From DATFQE01 sp963739085 (GTDB taxonomy: Bacteria > Actinomycetota > Thermoleophilia > Gaiellales > Gaiellaceae), in the NCBI GenBank assembly GCA_963739085.1, contig CAVTZA010000010.1, forward strand, positions 372,001 through 436,000: a stretch of 64,000 bases of DNA, read 5' to 3'. Positions 1 to 8,845 of the stretch are shown piece by piece. Positions within the stretch are counted from its first letter, which is position 1; the number at the start of each line of letters is the position of its first letter. Below the pieces are notes generated by a model. It worked only from the letters and a program-made list of their open reading frames with translations, ran no database searches and was not told the origin of the DNA. Made by a program: the position numbers and the translations under genes.

Positions 1-2
1 TC

Positions 3-668
3 CTCGGAGAGCCGACGGAGAACAAGCTCGTGCTCGCGCACTTCGGCACGCTCTGGATGCGCCTCTCGACGCACGGGCCGTTCGTGCACACGGCGTTCAG
101 CTCGGGTCGCCTGGAGGAGAACTCGATCGTGCGCATGCGCGGCGTGCTCGACTCCGTGCTCGCGTGGCTGCCACGCTGGGAGGAGGAGATGAGCTACGAC
201 GGCTTCAGCGGCGTTGCGAACGTCGGCGCGATCCAGGGCGGCTTCGGCTGGCGCGTCTCGCGCACGCCGCACGCGACCGACCTCTTCGTCGACCTGCGCG
301 TTCCGCCGTCGGTGCCGATGGCCGAGGCGCGCCGCAAGGCGCTCGAGTTCGCGCGCGGACTCGACGGCGTCGAGGCCGAGGTCTACGTGACCGCCCCAGG
401 CGCGGAGATCGAGGAAAGCCATCCGCTCGTCGCCGCGCTCGGCGACGCACACGCCGAGGTCTTCGGTGCACCCGCGGAGCGCGATGTCACGCGCTGGTTC
501 TCGGATGCGTCGGTCCTGAGCCGCTACGGGATCGCGACGGTCAACTACGGCACCTCCAGCGGCCTCCCCGACGCGGAGCTGGGCGAGAACCTGGAGATCG
601 ACGGCCTCGTGAAGACGGCTGATGTCTATGCGCGCGCCATTCAAGCCGCTTGCGGGGTGGTGGCATGA
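3..668 (+). CDS. M20 family amidohydrolase/peptidase, C-terminal part (5' end outside window)
   Basis: Only the last ~221 residues are visible and the frame is open to the window edge. The visible part starts with GEPT, the short motif that follows the metal-binding core in M20 enzymes. The lid/dimerisation domain follows (RLSTHGPFVHTAF, then a RLEENSI segment), and the C-terminal catalytic return contains a DASVLSRYGIATVNYG-like stretch. M20 proteins (ArgE, DapE, carboxypeptidase G2, N-carbamoyl hydrolases) use one or two zinc ions to cleave amide bonds of N-acylated or N-carbamoylated amino acids. Most metal ligands lie upstream of the window, so substrate and activity cannot be judged. Its stop overlaps the next start (ATGA), which places it in the following catabolic operon. 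Confidence 0.85.
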   Translation, partial: LGEPTENKLVLAHFGTLWMRLSTHGPFVHTAFSSGRLEENSIVRMRGVLDSVLAWLPRWEEEMSYDGFSGVANVGAIQGGFGWRVSRTPHATDLFVDLRVPPSVPMAEARRKALEFARGLDGVEAEVYVTAPGAEIEESHPLVAALGDAHAEVFGAPAERDVTRWFSDASVLSRYGIATVNYGTSSGLPDAELGENLEIDGLVKTADVYARAIQAACGVVA

Positions 669-1531
669 GGCTCGTCTCGTTCGACGACGGCAAAGTCGGT
701 CGAGTCGACGGCGAGGAGATCGTCCGGCTCGACATCCAGGACCTGCGCACCTACTTCGAGCGGGGTGGCGCCGACGACCTCGACGAGCGGACGCCCCTCG
801 CCGAGGCGGACCTGCAGGCGCCGATCGTCCCGAAGAAGTTCTTCCACACCGCCGGCAACTTCCGCGAGCACGAGGAGGAGTCGAAGCGCGTCGGCTGGAC
901 GCACGAGATTGCGCCCTGGATCGTGTTCTTCCAGAACGTCGACGCGATCGTCGGCCCCGACGATCCGGTCGTGTACCCCGAGCACCTGACCGAAGAGCTC
1001 GACTACGAGCTCGAGCTGGCCGTCGTGATCTCGAAGCCCGGGAAGTGGTTCTCGCCCGAGGAGGCGATGGACTACGTCGGCGGCTACGTGATCTTCAACG
1101 ACATCACGGCGCGCGACATCCAGCGCCGCGAGATGCGCTCGGGGGTGTTCTCGTTCTGCAAGGCGATCGACACCTTCTGCCCGCTCGGGCCGTGGATCGT
1201 CACGCCCGACGAGATCCCCGACCCCCACGACCTCGCGATGGAGCTGCGCGTGAACGGCGAGGTGCGCCAGACGTCGCACTCGGGCCGGATGTCGACGACG
1301 ATCCCGGAGATCCTGTCGCACTACTCGCCGCTCGGCTACAGCGCGGGCGACGTCGTCTCCACCGGGACCGTTTCGGGCGTCGCCGGCTTCAGCGAGGACG
1401 CGGCCTCGCTCTACCTCAAGCCCGGCGACGTGATGGAGGCGGAGATCGAGCGGATCGGCGTGCTTCGCAACCCGGTCGTGTCCTGGGAGGAGGCGCACGG
1501 GGCGCCGCCCCCGCCACGAGTCCGCTGGTAG
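665..1531 (+). CDS. Fumarylacetoacetate hydrolase (FAH) family protein
   Basis: A 288-residue protein. ATG 665 is chosen because it gives an ATGA overlap with the upstream stop and the usual family N-terminus (MRLVSFDDGKVGRVDG). The FAH fold is shown by KKFFHTAGNFREHEEE, the acidic metal-binding pair in DYELELAVV (Glu115, Glu117) and Asp146 in NDITARD, then GTVSGVAGF near the C-terminus. Family members are Mg/Mn-dependent C-C bond hydrolases, hydratases or decarboxylases of 2-keto or 1,3-diketo acids (fumarylpyruvate hydrolase, 2-keto-4-pentenoate hydratase, ureidoglycolate lyase). The spacing between its metal ligands looks normal, so it is probably active. Its place between an amidohydrolase and an M24 protein suggests a step late in a ring-opening pathway; the exact substrate is unknown. 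Confidence 0.87.
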   Translation: MRLVSFDDGKVGRVDGEEIVRLDIQDLRTYFERGGADDLDERTPLAEADLQAPIVPKKFFHTAGNFREHEEESKRVGWTHEIAPWIVFFQNVDAIVGPDDPVVYPEHLTEELDYELELAVVISKPGKWFSPEEAMDYVGGYVIFNDITARDIQRREMRSGVFSFCKAIDTFCPLGPWIVTPDEIPDPHDLAMELRVNGEVRQTSHSGRMSTTIPEILSHYSPLGYSAGDVVSTGTVSGVAGFSEDAASLYLKPGDVMEAEIERIGVLRNPVVSWEEAHGAPPPPRVRW

Positions 1532-2686
1532 ATGGGCTGGCCGCGCGACGACGCGAAGCTCGACCGCGTGCGGGCGCTGATGGCCGAAGAGGAGCTCGAT
1601 GCGCTCGTCGTGCGGGCCCCGGACAACGTGCTCTACCTGACCAACTTCTGGGGCATGAAGGGCTACGACGCGGTCGTCTTCCCGCAGGAGGGCCAGCCGA
1701 CGTTGATCTGCCTGGAGGCCTCCGCGGACGATGCCGCCCGCACCGCCTGGACGGCCGAGGTTCGCCTGCTCAAGGGGTACGACGACGCCGACCCGCGACC
1801 GCCGACCGCGCGCACGCTCGAACTGGCGCTCGAGGCCGCGGGATCCTACGGACGGGTCGGGCTGGAGCTCTCGCTCGGCACCCAGGCCTCCGATCGAATG
1901 GTCGGCGAGCCGACCACGTACACGAGCTCGTGGTTCGACGCGTGGCCGGCCGCCGTGGACGCCACGCCGCTCCTGGCCCGCGCGCGCATGGTCAAGACCG
2001 CGCAGGAGATCGAGCGGATGCGGCTCGCCAACGAGATCGCGGCGGCCGCAATGGAGCACGTCCGCTCCAACCTCGTGCCCGGGATGAAGGAGAGCGAGGC
2101 GGGGGCGCTCTGGAACGGCTTCGTCCACGGGCAAGGGACGGGCTGGGAGGGCAAGGTCGAGCTCGCGCACGGCTTCTCGCTGGTGTGGTCGGGGCCGGGC
2201 ATCCGGACGTTCACGGCGACCGGCGACCGGCCGGTGCAGGAGCACGAGCCGACGCTGTTCGAGATCTGGGTCTGCGCCGACGGCTACTGGTGCGACCACA
2301 CGAAGAACCTCTGCCCGGGCGAGCTCACCCCCGAGTACGAGCGCCTGCTCGAGAGCCTTACCGCCGTCTACGACCGCGCAGTCGCCCACTGCCGCCCGGG
2401 TGCGAGCCTCCCCGAGCTCGACCGCCTGATCCGCGAGGGGATCGCCGAGGCCGGGTATCCCGGCCAGCCGTCGCACCCGGTCGCACACGGCGTCGGCGCG
2501 CGCGCACACGAGCCGCCGTACGCGCATCAGGCCGGGTCCGGCACGATCGAGGACGGCATGGTGCTTGCGATCGAGCCGGGGATCTACTGGGAGGGCGGCG
2601 GCGGCCTCAGGCTGGAGGACAACTTCCTGATCACGGCGTCGGGCGCCGAGAAGCTGTCGCCGTTCCCCGACGGGGTCGTGCGGTGA
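1532..2686 (+). CDS. M24 family (Xaa-Pro dipeptidase/creatinase-like) hydrolase
   Basis: 384 residues, starting at the base after the upstream TAG. The N-terminal creatinase/prolidase domain (roughly residues 8-140) includes LDALVVRAPDNVLYLTNF. The pita-bread catalytic domain follows. Metal-site positions that can be read: a second-Asp equivalent in DGYWCDHTKN, His in HPVAHGVGARAH, Glu in AIEPGIYWEG and Glu in LRLEDNFLIT. The first Asp of the usual D-x-G motif aligns with Glu (LFEIWVC), an atypical exchange. M24 proteins cleave Xaa-Pro peptides or, in the creatinase and ectoine-hydrolase branches, small cyclic or guanidino compounds. Given the catabolic neighbours, a small-molecule role is more likely than a peptidase (inference). 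A distant paralogue lies at 14315-15409. Confidence 0.85.
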   Translation: MGWPRDDAKLDRVRALMAEEELDALVVRAPDNVLYLTNFWGMKGYDAVVFPQEGQPTLICLEASADDAARTAWTAEVRLLKGYDDADPRPPTARTLELALEAAGSYGRVGLELSLGTQASDRMVGEPTTYTSSWFDAWPAAVDATPLLARARMVKTAQEIERMRLANEIAAAAMEHVRSNLVPGMKESEAGALWNGFVHGQGTGWEGKVELAHGFSLVWSGPGIRTFTATGDRPVQEHEPTLFEIWVCADGYWCDHTKNLCPGELTPEYERLLESLTAVYDRAVAHCRPGASLPELDRLIREGIAEAGYPGQPSHPVAHGVGARAHEPPYAHQAGSGTIEDGMVLAIEPGIYWEGGGGLRLEDNFLITASGAEKLSPFPDGVVR

Positions 2687-3843
2687 TCTGGGCCGGCAGC
2701 CTCAACCGCCCGCACTCGATCGACGCTGAGGTCGGCTTCTACGACACGACGCTCCGCGACGGCGAGCAGACGGTCGGCGTCGTCCTCACGCCCGAGGACA
2801 AGCTCGAGATCGCACGCGCCCTCTCGGAGGCCGGCGTCGAGCGGATCGAGGCGGGGTTCCCGCGGGTCTCCGAGGACGACTACCGCGCGGTCCAGCTGAT
2901 CGCAGACGCCGGCCTGGCCGCCGAGATCTGGGGCTTCTCGCGCGCGGTGCGCGCCGACGTGGAGGCGCTCGTGGAGCTCGGCGTCGCGGCGAGCGTGATC
3001 GAGTCACCGATCTCCGACCTGAAGCTGCAAGGCGCTCGGCGTCTCGCGCGAGACCATGCTCGAGCGGATCGGCGCGGCGGTCTCCTACGCCGTCGAGAGC
3101 GGGATCCGGGTCGGGCTACTTCGGCGTCGACTCGACGCGCGCGGAGCCGGACTTCTACGACGCGGCGTACACGACCGCCACGGAGGCCGGCGCCTCGGAG
3201 GTGGTCGTCGTCGACACGATCGGGGTGGCGGGGCCGGAGGCCGTCGGCGAGCTGGTCGAGCGCACCCGCGAGCTCGTCGGGCCCGACGGTCCCGGTTCAC
3301 TTCCACGGGCACAACGACTTCGGGCTGGCGACCGCGAACGCGGTCGCCGCGGTACGAGCCGGAGCCCGGTGGATCCACGGGACGGTCAACGGGATGGGGG
3401 AGCGGGCGGGGAACGCCAACATCGCCGAGGTTGCGCTCACCCTGCGCGCGCTCTACGGCGTGGAGACCGCACTCGACCTCACCCGGATGCGGACGCTGGC
3501 CGACCGCGTCAGGGAGCTCTCCGGCTACGAGCTGGAGCCGTGGAAGCCGCTCGTCGGCGAGAACCTCTTCCGCCGCGAGAGCGGAGCCGTCGCGAGCCAG
3601 TTCCACGATCCGCCCTCGATCGAGCCCTACTCGTCGGAGCTCGTGGGCGCCGAGCGCTCGATCGTGCTGGGCAAGAAGAGCGGCCTCGACTCGATCCGGA
3701 TCAAGTGCGCGGAGCTGGGCCTCGACGTGCCCGAGGATGCCTACCCCGACCTGCTCGCCCGGGTCAAACGCGTCGGCGCCGGCAAGCGCGGCCTCGTCAC
3801 CGACGAGGAGTTCCGTCAGCTCGTCCTGGAAGGAGAGACGTGA
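2683..3843 (+). CDS. Isopropylmalate/homocitrate synthase-like (HMGL domain) enzyme, interrupted by three +1 frameshifts
   Basis: Starts at GTG 2683, overlapping the upstream TGA. The N-terminal part carries the acyltransferase signature FYDTTLRDGEQT; the C-terminal part carries the metal-binding HFHGHNDFG, the GERAGNANIAEV motif and a LeuA/NifV-like tail. Between about 3030 and 3295 the conserved reading moves through the other two frames and returns. Removing one base at 3029-3032, one from the GGG at 3113-3115 and one at 3293-3295 restores an uninterrupted ~385-residue protein with MLERIGAAVSYAVESG and VVVVDTIGVAGPEA in place. Members condense acetyl-CoA with 2-oxo acids, or cleave such products. 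Frameshifts this close together that add up to three bases suggest sequencing error, or recent decay if real. Confidence 0.75.
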   Translation: MIWAGSLNRPHSIDAEVGFYDTTLRDGEQTVGVVLTPEDKLEIARALSEAGVERIEAGFPRVSEDDYRAVQLIADAGLAAEIWGFSRAVRADVEALVELGVAASVIESPISDLKLQGARRLARDHARADRRGGLLRRRERDPGRATSASTRRARSRTSTTRRTRPPRRPAPRRWSSSTRSGWRGRRPSASWSSAPASSSGPTVPVHFHGHNDFGLATANAVAAVRAGARWIHGTVNGMGERAGNANIAEVALTLRALYGVETALDLTRMRTLADRVRELSGYELEPWKPLVGENLFRRESGAVASQFHDPPSIEPYSSELVGAERSIVLGKKSGLDSIRIKCAELGLDVPEDAYPDLLARVKRVGAGKRGLVTDEEFRQLVLEGET

Positions 3844-4238
3844 GCCATCACCGAGAGCTCGTCAACCCGCCGGAGCTCCATCCGGCGCCCGGCTTCAGTC
3901 ACATCGCCGTCGCGCACGGCACCAAGCTCGTCCACTTCGCCGGCCAGCTCGGGATCGGGCCGGACTTCTCGCTGCTCGCCGAGGACCTCCACGGTCAGAC
4001 CGTCGGCGCGATGCGCAACCTCGAGACCGCGATGGGCGCGGTGGACGTGGGCTGGGACGACATCGTTCGCCGGACGATCTACACGACCCAGCCGACCGAG
4101 TACGAGACGATCACGAGCGCGATCGACGAGGTGACCGGCGGCGCGGATCACCCCGCCCAGACGATCGTGGGCATCACCGGTCTCGCGGTCCCGGGCTGCC
4201 TGATCGAGATCGAGTGCACGGCCGTCCTGATGGCATGA
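3840..4238 (+). CDS. RidA/YjgF family protein
   Basis: 132 residues from GTG 3840, overlapping the upstream TGA. Matches the Rid fold: HFAGQLGIGPD near the start, MRNLETAMGAVDVGWDDIVR in the middle and GLAVPGCLIEIECTAV at the C-terminus. RidA proteins hydrolyse reactive enamines/imines to keto products. In ring-cleavage operons a Rid member (RutC) partners a flavin monooxygenase, and a luciferase-like enzyme follows here too. In place of the archetypal Arg of imine-deaminating RidA, the C-terminal strand shows GCLIEIE, so deaminase activity is uncertain. The 55-bp gap to the next gene contains a small perfect hairpin (CGAGTC-gta-GACTCG, 4252-4266) and a GAAGGGAG ribosome-binding site. Confidence 0.83.
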   Translation: MSHHRELVNPPELHPAPGFSHIAVAHGTKLVHFAGQLGIGPDFSLLAEDLHGQTVGAMRNLETAMGAVDVGWDDIVRRTIYTTQPTEYETITSAIDEVTGGADHPAQTIVGITGLAVPGCLIEIECTAVLMA

Positions 4239-4293
4239 CTGTGGAAGCGGCCGAGTCGTAGACTCGCCGCCGACCCCTCCGAAGGGAGCTGCG

Positions 4294-5376
4294 ATGCGCT
4301 TTGGCCTCTACTCCGAGCTGCAATGCCACCCCTGGCAGACCTACGACCAGGTCTACGCGGAGACGCTCGAGCAGGTGACGAACGCGGATCGGCTCGGCTT
4401 CGACTGCTACTCGATCATCGAGCACTGGTTCTTCGACCGCTTCGGCATCTCGGCCAACCCGTTCGCGTTCTTCGCGACGGCGGCGGCGCGAACGAGGCAG
4501 ATCCGCTTCCGCACGCTGCTCCACGTCCTCCCGTACCACAACCCCGCCGTCCTGGCCGGCCAGATCGCCGAGATGGACGTGCTCACCGGCGGCCGCTACG
4601 AGTTCGGTGTCGGCCGCGGCCACGCCTGGCTGCCGACGAAGGCCGGCGTGCCGCTGGACGAGACGCGGCCCCGGTACGAGGAGGCGTTCGACATCCTCGT
4701 CGGCCTGCTCGAGAACCAGGACGGCTTCTCCTACGACGGCGACTTCTGGAAGATCGACAACGCCCGCGTCGTGCCGCGCTCGCAGAGCGAGCGGTTCCGG
4801 ATCTTCACCGGCGGCACGAGCGACCGGACGTACGAGCTCGCGGCCGAGCGCGGCTGGGGGGTCGTCGTGCCGCCGCTCCTGCCCTACGAGGCCCTGCACC
4901 CGCAGCTCGAGATCTACCGCGAGCAGTGCGCCAAGCACGGCAACGAGCCGGACATCGTCTTCATCCACGCCGTCTACATGGACGAGGACGAGGCGACCGT
5001 CCGCCGCGAGGCGGAGCACTGGATCCACCACTTCCTGGCCGGGAATGCGTCCCCCGGACCGGAGCTGCCTTCCGCCGACGAGCTGAACGCGGTCGGGTAC
5101 GGGTTCTACGCCTCGGGCGCGCTCGAGGGCCTCGCCGCGATGACGTGGGAGCAGCTGACCGAGTCGGACGCCGTCTGGTGCGGCACGCCGGCACAGGTGA
5201 TCGAGAAGATCGAGGCCGTCGCGGAGAAGTGCGAAGGGCTCGCCGAGATCGCGATCACGGTCAACGCCGGCGGCGCCGAGCACTGGAAGGCGATCAAGAC
5301 GCAGGAGCTGTTCGCCCGGCACGTGATCCCGCACTTCCGCGGCGCCGTCCGCGAGCCGGCCGAAGCGACGGTTTGA
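4294..5376 (+). CDS. LLM-class (bacterial luciferase-like) flavin-dependent oxidoreductase
   Basis: 360 residues, ATG preceded by GAAGGGAGCTGCG. A luciferase-like TIM barrel: MRFGLYSELQCHPWQTYDQ at the N-terminus, FDCYSIIEHWFFDRFGIS, then LTGGRYEFGVGRGHAW, the typical segment after the flavin-binding strand, and FTGGTSDRTYELAAERGWG. These enzymes use reduced FMN (or F420 in some actinobacteria) to oxygenate or oxidise substrates; RutA, which opens uracil, is one. Directly follows RidA and directly precedes a large FAD oxidoreductase (TGA then GTG with no spacer), so all three are probably co-transcribed. The substrate cannot be read from the sequence. Confidence 0.85.
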   Translation: MRFGLYSELQCHPWQTYDQVYAETLEQVTNADRLGFDCYSIIEHWFFDRFGISANPFAFFATAAARTRQIRFRTLLHVLPYHNPAVLAGQIAEMDVLTGGRYEFGVGRGHAWLPTKAGVPLDETRPRYEEAFDILVGLLENQDGFSYDGDFWKIDNARVVPRSQSERFRIFTGGTSDRTYELAAERGWGVVVPPLLPYEALHPQLEIYREQCAKHGNEPDIVFIHAVYMDEDEATVRREAEHWIHHFLAGNASPGPELPSADELNAVGYGFYASGALEGLAAMTWEQLTESDAVWCGTPAQVIEKIEAVAEKCEGLAEIAITVNAGGAEHWKAIKTQELFARHVIPHFRGAVREPAEATV

Positions 5377-7011
5377 GTGCCCCGGACGTTCGACGCCGTC
5401 GTCGTCGGCAGCGGCATCAACTCGCTCGCCTGCGCGGCTCTGCTGGCGCGGGGCGGCTGGGGCGTCTGCGTGCTCGAGCGCGAGGATGAGCTCGGAGGCG
5501 CGATCAAGACGGCCGAGATCACCGAGCCGGGATACCTCCACGACGTCTTCAGCGCCTGGCACCCGCTCTGGGTCGGCGGGGCCGCGCACGCCGAGCTCGG
5601 CGACGAGCTCGCTGCCCGCGGCCTCGAGTACCTGAACACCGACCTGCCTACCGGGACGCTGTTCCCCGACGGCGAAAGCGCGTTCCTGCTGCGGAGCGGC
5701 GAGGCGAACGCCGCGGAGCTCGACCGCCACGCGCCCGGGGACGGGGAGGCATGGGGACGCATGCTCGAGTCGTTCTTCCCGAACGCGGACCTCGCCTTCG
5801 GCGTCCTCGGAACCGAGCTCTGGTCGCAGGCGGGCGCCGGTCTCGGGTTCAAGGCCTTCCGGCGGCTCGGCCGCCGCGGGCTGGCGGAGTTCGTCGGCGA
5901 GCTGACGATCTCCAGCCGGGACTGGCTGACCACGACGTTCGAGTCCGAGCGCGCGCACGGGTTGCTCGCGCCGTGGGTCCTGCACACCGGCCTGGGGCCG
6001 GACGCCGCGGCGTCCGGCTACATGACGCAGGTGATCGCCGTGGCGGTGCAGGAAGGCGGCATGCCGATTCCGCGCGGAGGCGGCGCGAAGCTCGTCGAGG
6101 CGCTGGAGCGGCTGATCTCGGACCACGGCGGCGTGTGCGAGACCGGGCGCGACGTCGACCGAGTGCTCGTCGACGGCGGCACGGCGACCGGCGTGCGGCT
6201 CGCCGACGGGGAGACCGTGACGGCCGGCCGCGCGGTGATCGCGAACGTGACGCCGACGCAGCTCTACGAGCGGCTGCTCGGGGACGGCGACGTGCCGGCC
6301 GACCTGGCCGGGAAGGCGCGTCGCTACCGCTACGGGCGCGGTGAGATGCAGATCCACCTGGCGCTCTCCGAGCCGCCCCGCTGGGAGGGCGACGAGCGCC
6401 TGGGGCAGACGGCGATCGTCCACGTGACCCCGGGGCTCGACGGCGTCTCGCGCGCGGTCAACGAGGCCGACCGAGGGCTGCTGCCCGCCGAGGCGACGAT
6501 CGTCGTCGGCCAGCCGCTGACGATGGACCCGTCGCGCGCGCCGGCAGGCGCGGGGTTGCTGTGGATCCAGCTCCAGGAGCTTCCGTCGCGCGTGCGTGGT
6601 GACGCGGCAGGCGAGCTCGACGTCGGCGACGGCACCTGGACCGAGGAGCTTCGGGAGCGCTACGCCGACCGCATCGTCGCCCGGCTCGCACGCCAGATCC
6701 CGAACCTCGAGAGCGCGATCAAGGCGCGCGCGGTCCTCTCGCCTGCCGACCTCGAGCGGGCGAACGTCAACCTTCTGCACGGCGATCCCTACGGCGGGTC
6801 GCTCGCGCTCGACCAGAACTTCCTCTGGCGGCCCTTCCCGGCGAGCCCGGGGCACGCGACCGCTGTCGACGGGCTCTGGCATATCGGCGCGAGCACGCAC
6901 CCGGGGCCGGGCCTCGGCGCAGGCTCCGGGACCCTGGTGGCGCAACAGCTGCTCCGGCCGGCGCTGCCGAAGCGGGCCGGGAATCGTCTCCGCGGCCTCG
7001 TCTCGCGGTGA
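5377..7011 (+). CDS. Phytoene-desaturase-type FAD-dependent oxidoreductase
   Basis: 544 residues, GTG start directly after the upstream stop. The N-terminal Rossmann motif VVVGSGINSLACAALLAR ends in the acidic LERED that binds the FAD ribose. The C-terminus has the flavin-binding GLWHIGASTHPGPGLGAGSG. Length and both motifs match the CrtI/NAD(P)-FAD oxidoreductase family, which includes carotenoid desaturases but also many uncharacterised dehydrogenases. No phytoene synthase or other carotenoid gene lies nearby and the context is small-molecule catabolism, so a carotenoid role is unlikely (inference). The stop overlaps a possible GTG and abuts the ATG of the next gene. Confidence 0.83.
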   Translation: MPRTFDAVVVGSGINSLACAALLARGGWGVCVLEREDELGGAIKTAEITEPGYLHDVFSAWHPLWVGGAAHAELGDELAARGLEYLNTDLPTGTLFPDGESAFLLRSGEANAAELDRHAPGDGEAWGRMLESFFPNADLAFGVLGTELWSQAGAGLGFKAFRRLGRRGLAEFVGELTISSRDWLTTTFESERAHGLLAPWVLHTGLGPDAAASGYMTQVIAVAVQEGGMPIPRGGGAKLVEALERLISDHGGVCETGRDVDRVLVDGGTATGVRLADGETVTAGRAVIANVTPTQLYERLLGDGDVPADLAGKARRYRYGRGEMQIHLALSEPPRWEGDERLGQTAIVHVTPGLDGVSRAVNEADRGLLPAEATIVVGQPLTMDPSRAPAGAGLLWIQLQELPSRVRGDAAGELDVGDGTWTEELRERYADRIVARLARQIPNLESAIKARAVLSPADLERANVNLLHGDPYGGSLALDQNFLWRPFPASPGHATAVDGLWHIGASTHPGPGLGAGSGTLVAQQLLRPALPKRAGNRLRGLVSR

Positions 7012-7842
7012 TGCCGCTCTTCTCGATCTCGCAGATCACGACGTTGCCGGCCGGCTTCGAGGACGACCTCCGTGCGTATCGCGAGGCCGGTGCCGAGGGC
7101 ATCGGGATCTGGGAGATCAAGCTGCGCGAGGGCGAGGAGGCCGCGCAGCTCGACGCGCTCCGCGAGAGCGGGCTCGCTTCGACCTGCGCGATCCCGGCGG
7201 TTCCGTCCATCGCGCCGCTGCCGATCCCCGGCCCCGACGATCCCGGCGAGCGGGTCGAGGCCTACTGCGCCGGCCTACGACGCCTGGAGCCGTTCGAGCC
7301 GAGCGCGGTGGTCCTCCTCACCGGGCCCGCCGCCCGCGAGGTCGTCCTCGACGGTCTCGAGACGATCGCCGCGGAGGCGCGCAAGCTCGGGCTCAGGATC
7401 GCGCTCGAGCCCTATAGCCGCTTCGAGGGCGAGCAGTGGACGATCGTGAACACGATGGCCGAGGCGGCCGCGCTGATCGACGAGGCCGGGGTCGCGGACA
7501 CGGTCGGGATCCTCTTCGACACGTGGCACCTCTGGGACTCGGACCTCGAGGCCGACCTCGAGACGCACGGCGACCGCATCGTCGGCGTCCATGTCTGCGA
7601 CGTCCGTGAGCCGACGCGCAGCTTCGCCGACCGACTCCTGCCCGGCGACGGCGTCGCCGACATTCCGCGCCTCCTCGGGCTCGTCGACCGCGCGGGCTGG
7701 GACGGCTTCTACGAGCTCGAGATCTTCTCGGACAACGGCGCGTTCGGGCTGTGCACATCCGGACTCGCTCTGGGACGTTCCGGCCGAGGAGCTCGCCAGG
7801 CGCGGGCGCGACGCCTTTCTGGCCTGCTGGGAGCGGCGCTGA
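7011..7842 (+). CDS. Sugar phosphate isomerase/epimerase (TIM barrel), one +1 frameshift near the 3' end
   Basis: Encodes about 275 residues of an AP-endonuclease-2-like TIM barrel. Readable landmarks are IALEPYSRFEG, VGILFDTWHLWDSD (metal-binding Asp/His), IVGVHVCDVREPTR and GFYELEIFSDNG. At 7746-7748 an extra G in TTCGGGCTG moves the reading frame. With it removed the protein ends normally as a family-typical PDSLWDVPAEELARRG tail and a TGA at 7840-7842. Members interconvert keto/aldo sugars or hydroxypyruvate/tartronate semialdehyde, or act as inosose/keto-sugar enzymes. The start could equally be GTG 7008, which overlaps the preceding TGA. It is placed between the FAD oxidoreductase and a reductase that could act on a keto product. 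Confidence 0.78.
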
Positions 7843-8766
7843 TCGAACGCGTCTGCGTGGTCGGCGCCGGCGTGATCGGCAGCCTCTATGCCGCCCACCT
7901 GGCCCGCGTGACCGAGGTCTCCGTCCTCTGCCGGCGGGAGGAGCACGCACGCGCCCTCAACGAGCGCGGCCTGCGCGTGTCGGGGCGGCACGAGTTCGCG
8001 GTCGAGCTCCACGCCGCCACGGATCCCGCCGAACTGCCCGCCGCGGACCTCGCCATCGTGGCGACGAAGTCGACGGAGCTGGACACCGCGGCTGCCCGCC
8101 TGGAGGGCCACTGGCCCGGGGCGGCGGTGATGACGGTGCAGAACGGGCTCGGCGCCGAGGAGATCGTGCGCCGTCACGGCGAGTGGCCGCTGATCTCGGC
8201 GGTGACCTTCATGAGCGGGACGCGGCACGAGGACACGCTGGTCGAGTACATCCTCGACACCGAGACGTGGCTCGGCCCGTTCCAGGCGACGCCGCAGGCG
8301 ACGGTGGACGAGGTGGCCGGTCTGATCGTCCGGTCGGGTCTGAAGGCGCGAGCCTTCGAGGACCTCCGGCCGGCGCAATGGTCGAAGCTGATCTTCAACT
8401 CGACCGTCAACTCGGTGGCGGCTGTGACCGGCCTTCCCCACGACTCACCACTTCGCCGCCCGAGAGGGCGTCGCCGATCTCGGTCACCTCGTCTTCGGCC
8501 TGATCGAGGAGGGCAAGCGGGTTGCGGCGGCCGCCGGCGTCGAGCTGCACGAGGACCCGTGGGAGATGAACGTGCTCGCCACGCGCCGCGGCTTCCGCCA
8601 TTACCCCTCGATGCTGGAGGACGTCGACGCGCACCGCCGGACGGAGGTCGACCACATCACCGGAGCGCTCGTGCGCGAGGCAGAACGGCTCGGCGTCGAC
8701 GTGCCGCTGCAGACGGCGATGTACCGGCTGGTCCGGGCCAGGGAGGCCTCGTGGGAGCCCGACTAA
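7839..8766 (+). CDS. 2-dehydropantoate 2-reductase (ketopantoate reductase)-like, one +1 frameshift
   Basis: A Rossmann dehydrogenase: IERVCVVGAGVIGSLYAAHL at the start, LAIVATKS, MTVQNGLGAEEIV and the catalytic-lysine region AQWSKLIFNSTVNSVAAVTG. After GLP the frame shifts. Deleting one C from the CCCC at 8436-8439 gives GLPTTHHFAAREG and continues through MNVLATRRGFRHYPSMLEDV to TAA at 8764-8766, the typical C-terminal helical domain. The likely start is CTG 7839 inside a CTGA overlap; the next usable start, GTG 7857, would delete part of the first beta strand. The family reduces ketopantoate with NADPH, but many copies in catabolic operons act on other 2-keto acids. A close paralogue lies at 13407-14327, on the other side of the transporter. 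Confidence 0.77.
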
Positions 8767-8771
8767 CCCGA

Positions 8772-8800
8772 TTGACCCGGTCGACGCGTATGTATTTCAT
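8772..8800 (+). promoter_or_regulatory. Candidate promoter before the first branched-chain-type transporter
   Basis: The 79-bp gap between the reductase stop and the binding-protein start is the first real intergenic space after 4293. It contains TTGACC (8772-8777) and, 17 bases on, TTTCAT (8795-8800), in an AT-rich patch that stands out from the surrounding GC-rich DNA. An AAAGGGAG ribosome-binding site precedes ATG 8846. The -10 match is weak, so this is only a candidate. Confidence 0.33.
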
Positions 8801-8845
8801 TAGCCGAGCGAGTTTCCGGCGACTTCGTAGAAAGGGAGTGCGCAC

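Noticed and set aside
641..2527. A 628-codon open frame on the minus strand opposite the FAH and M24 genes
   Set aside because: It is antisense to two clearly conserved genes, is Arg/Asp/Val-rich as expected for the reverse strand of GC-rich coding DNA, and matches no family.
4174..6945. A 923-codon minus-strand open frame opposite the LLM and FAD oxidoreductase genes
   Set aside because: Same reason: its length is a by-product of high GC at third positions of the plus-strand genes.
5377..7011. Carotenoid biosynthesis gene (phytoene desaturase)
   Set aside because: The family match is real but no other carotenoid gene is nearby and the operon is catabolic; a general FAD oxidoreductase call is safer.
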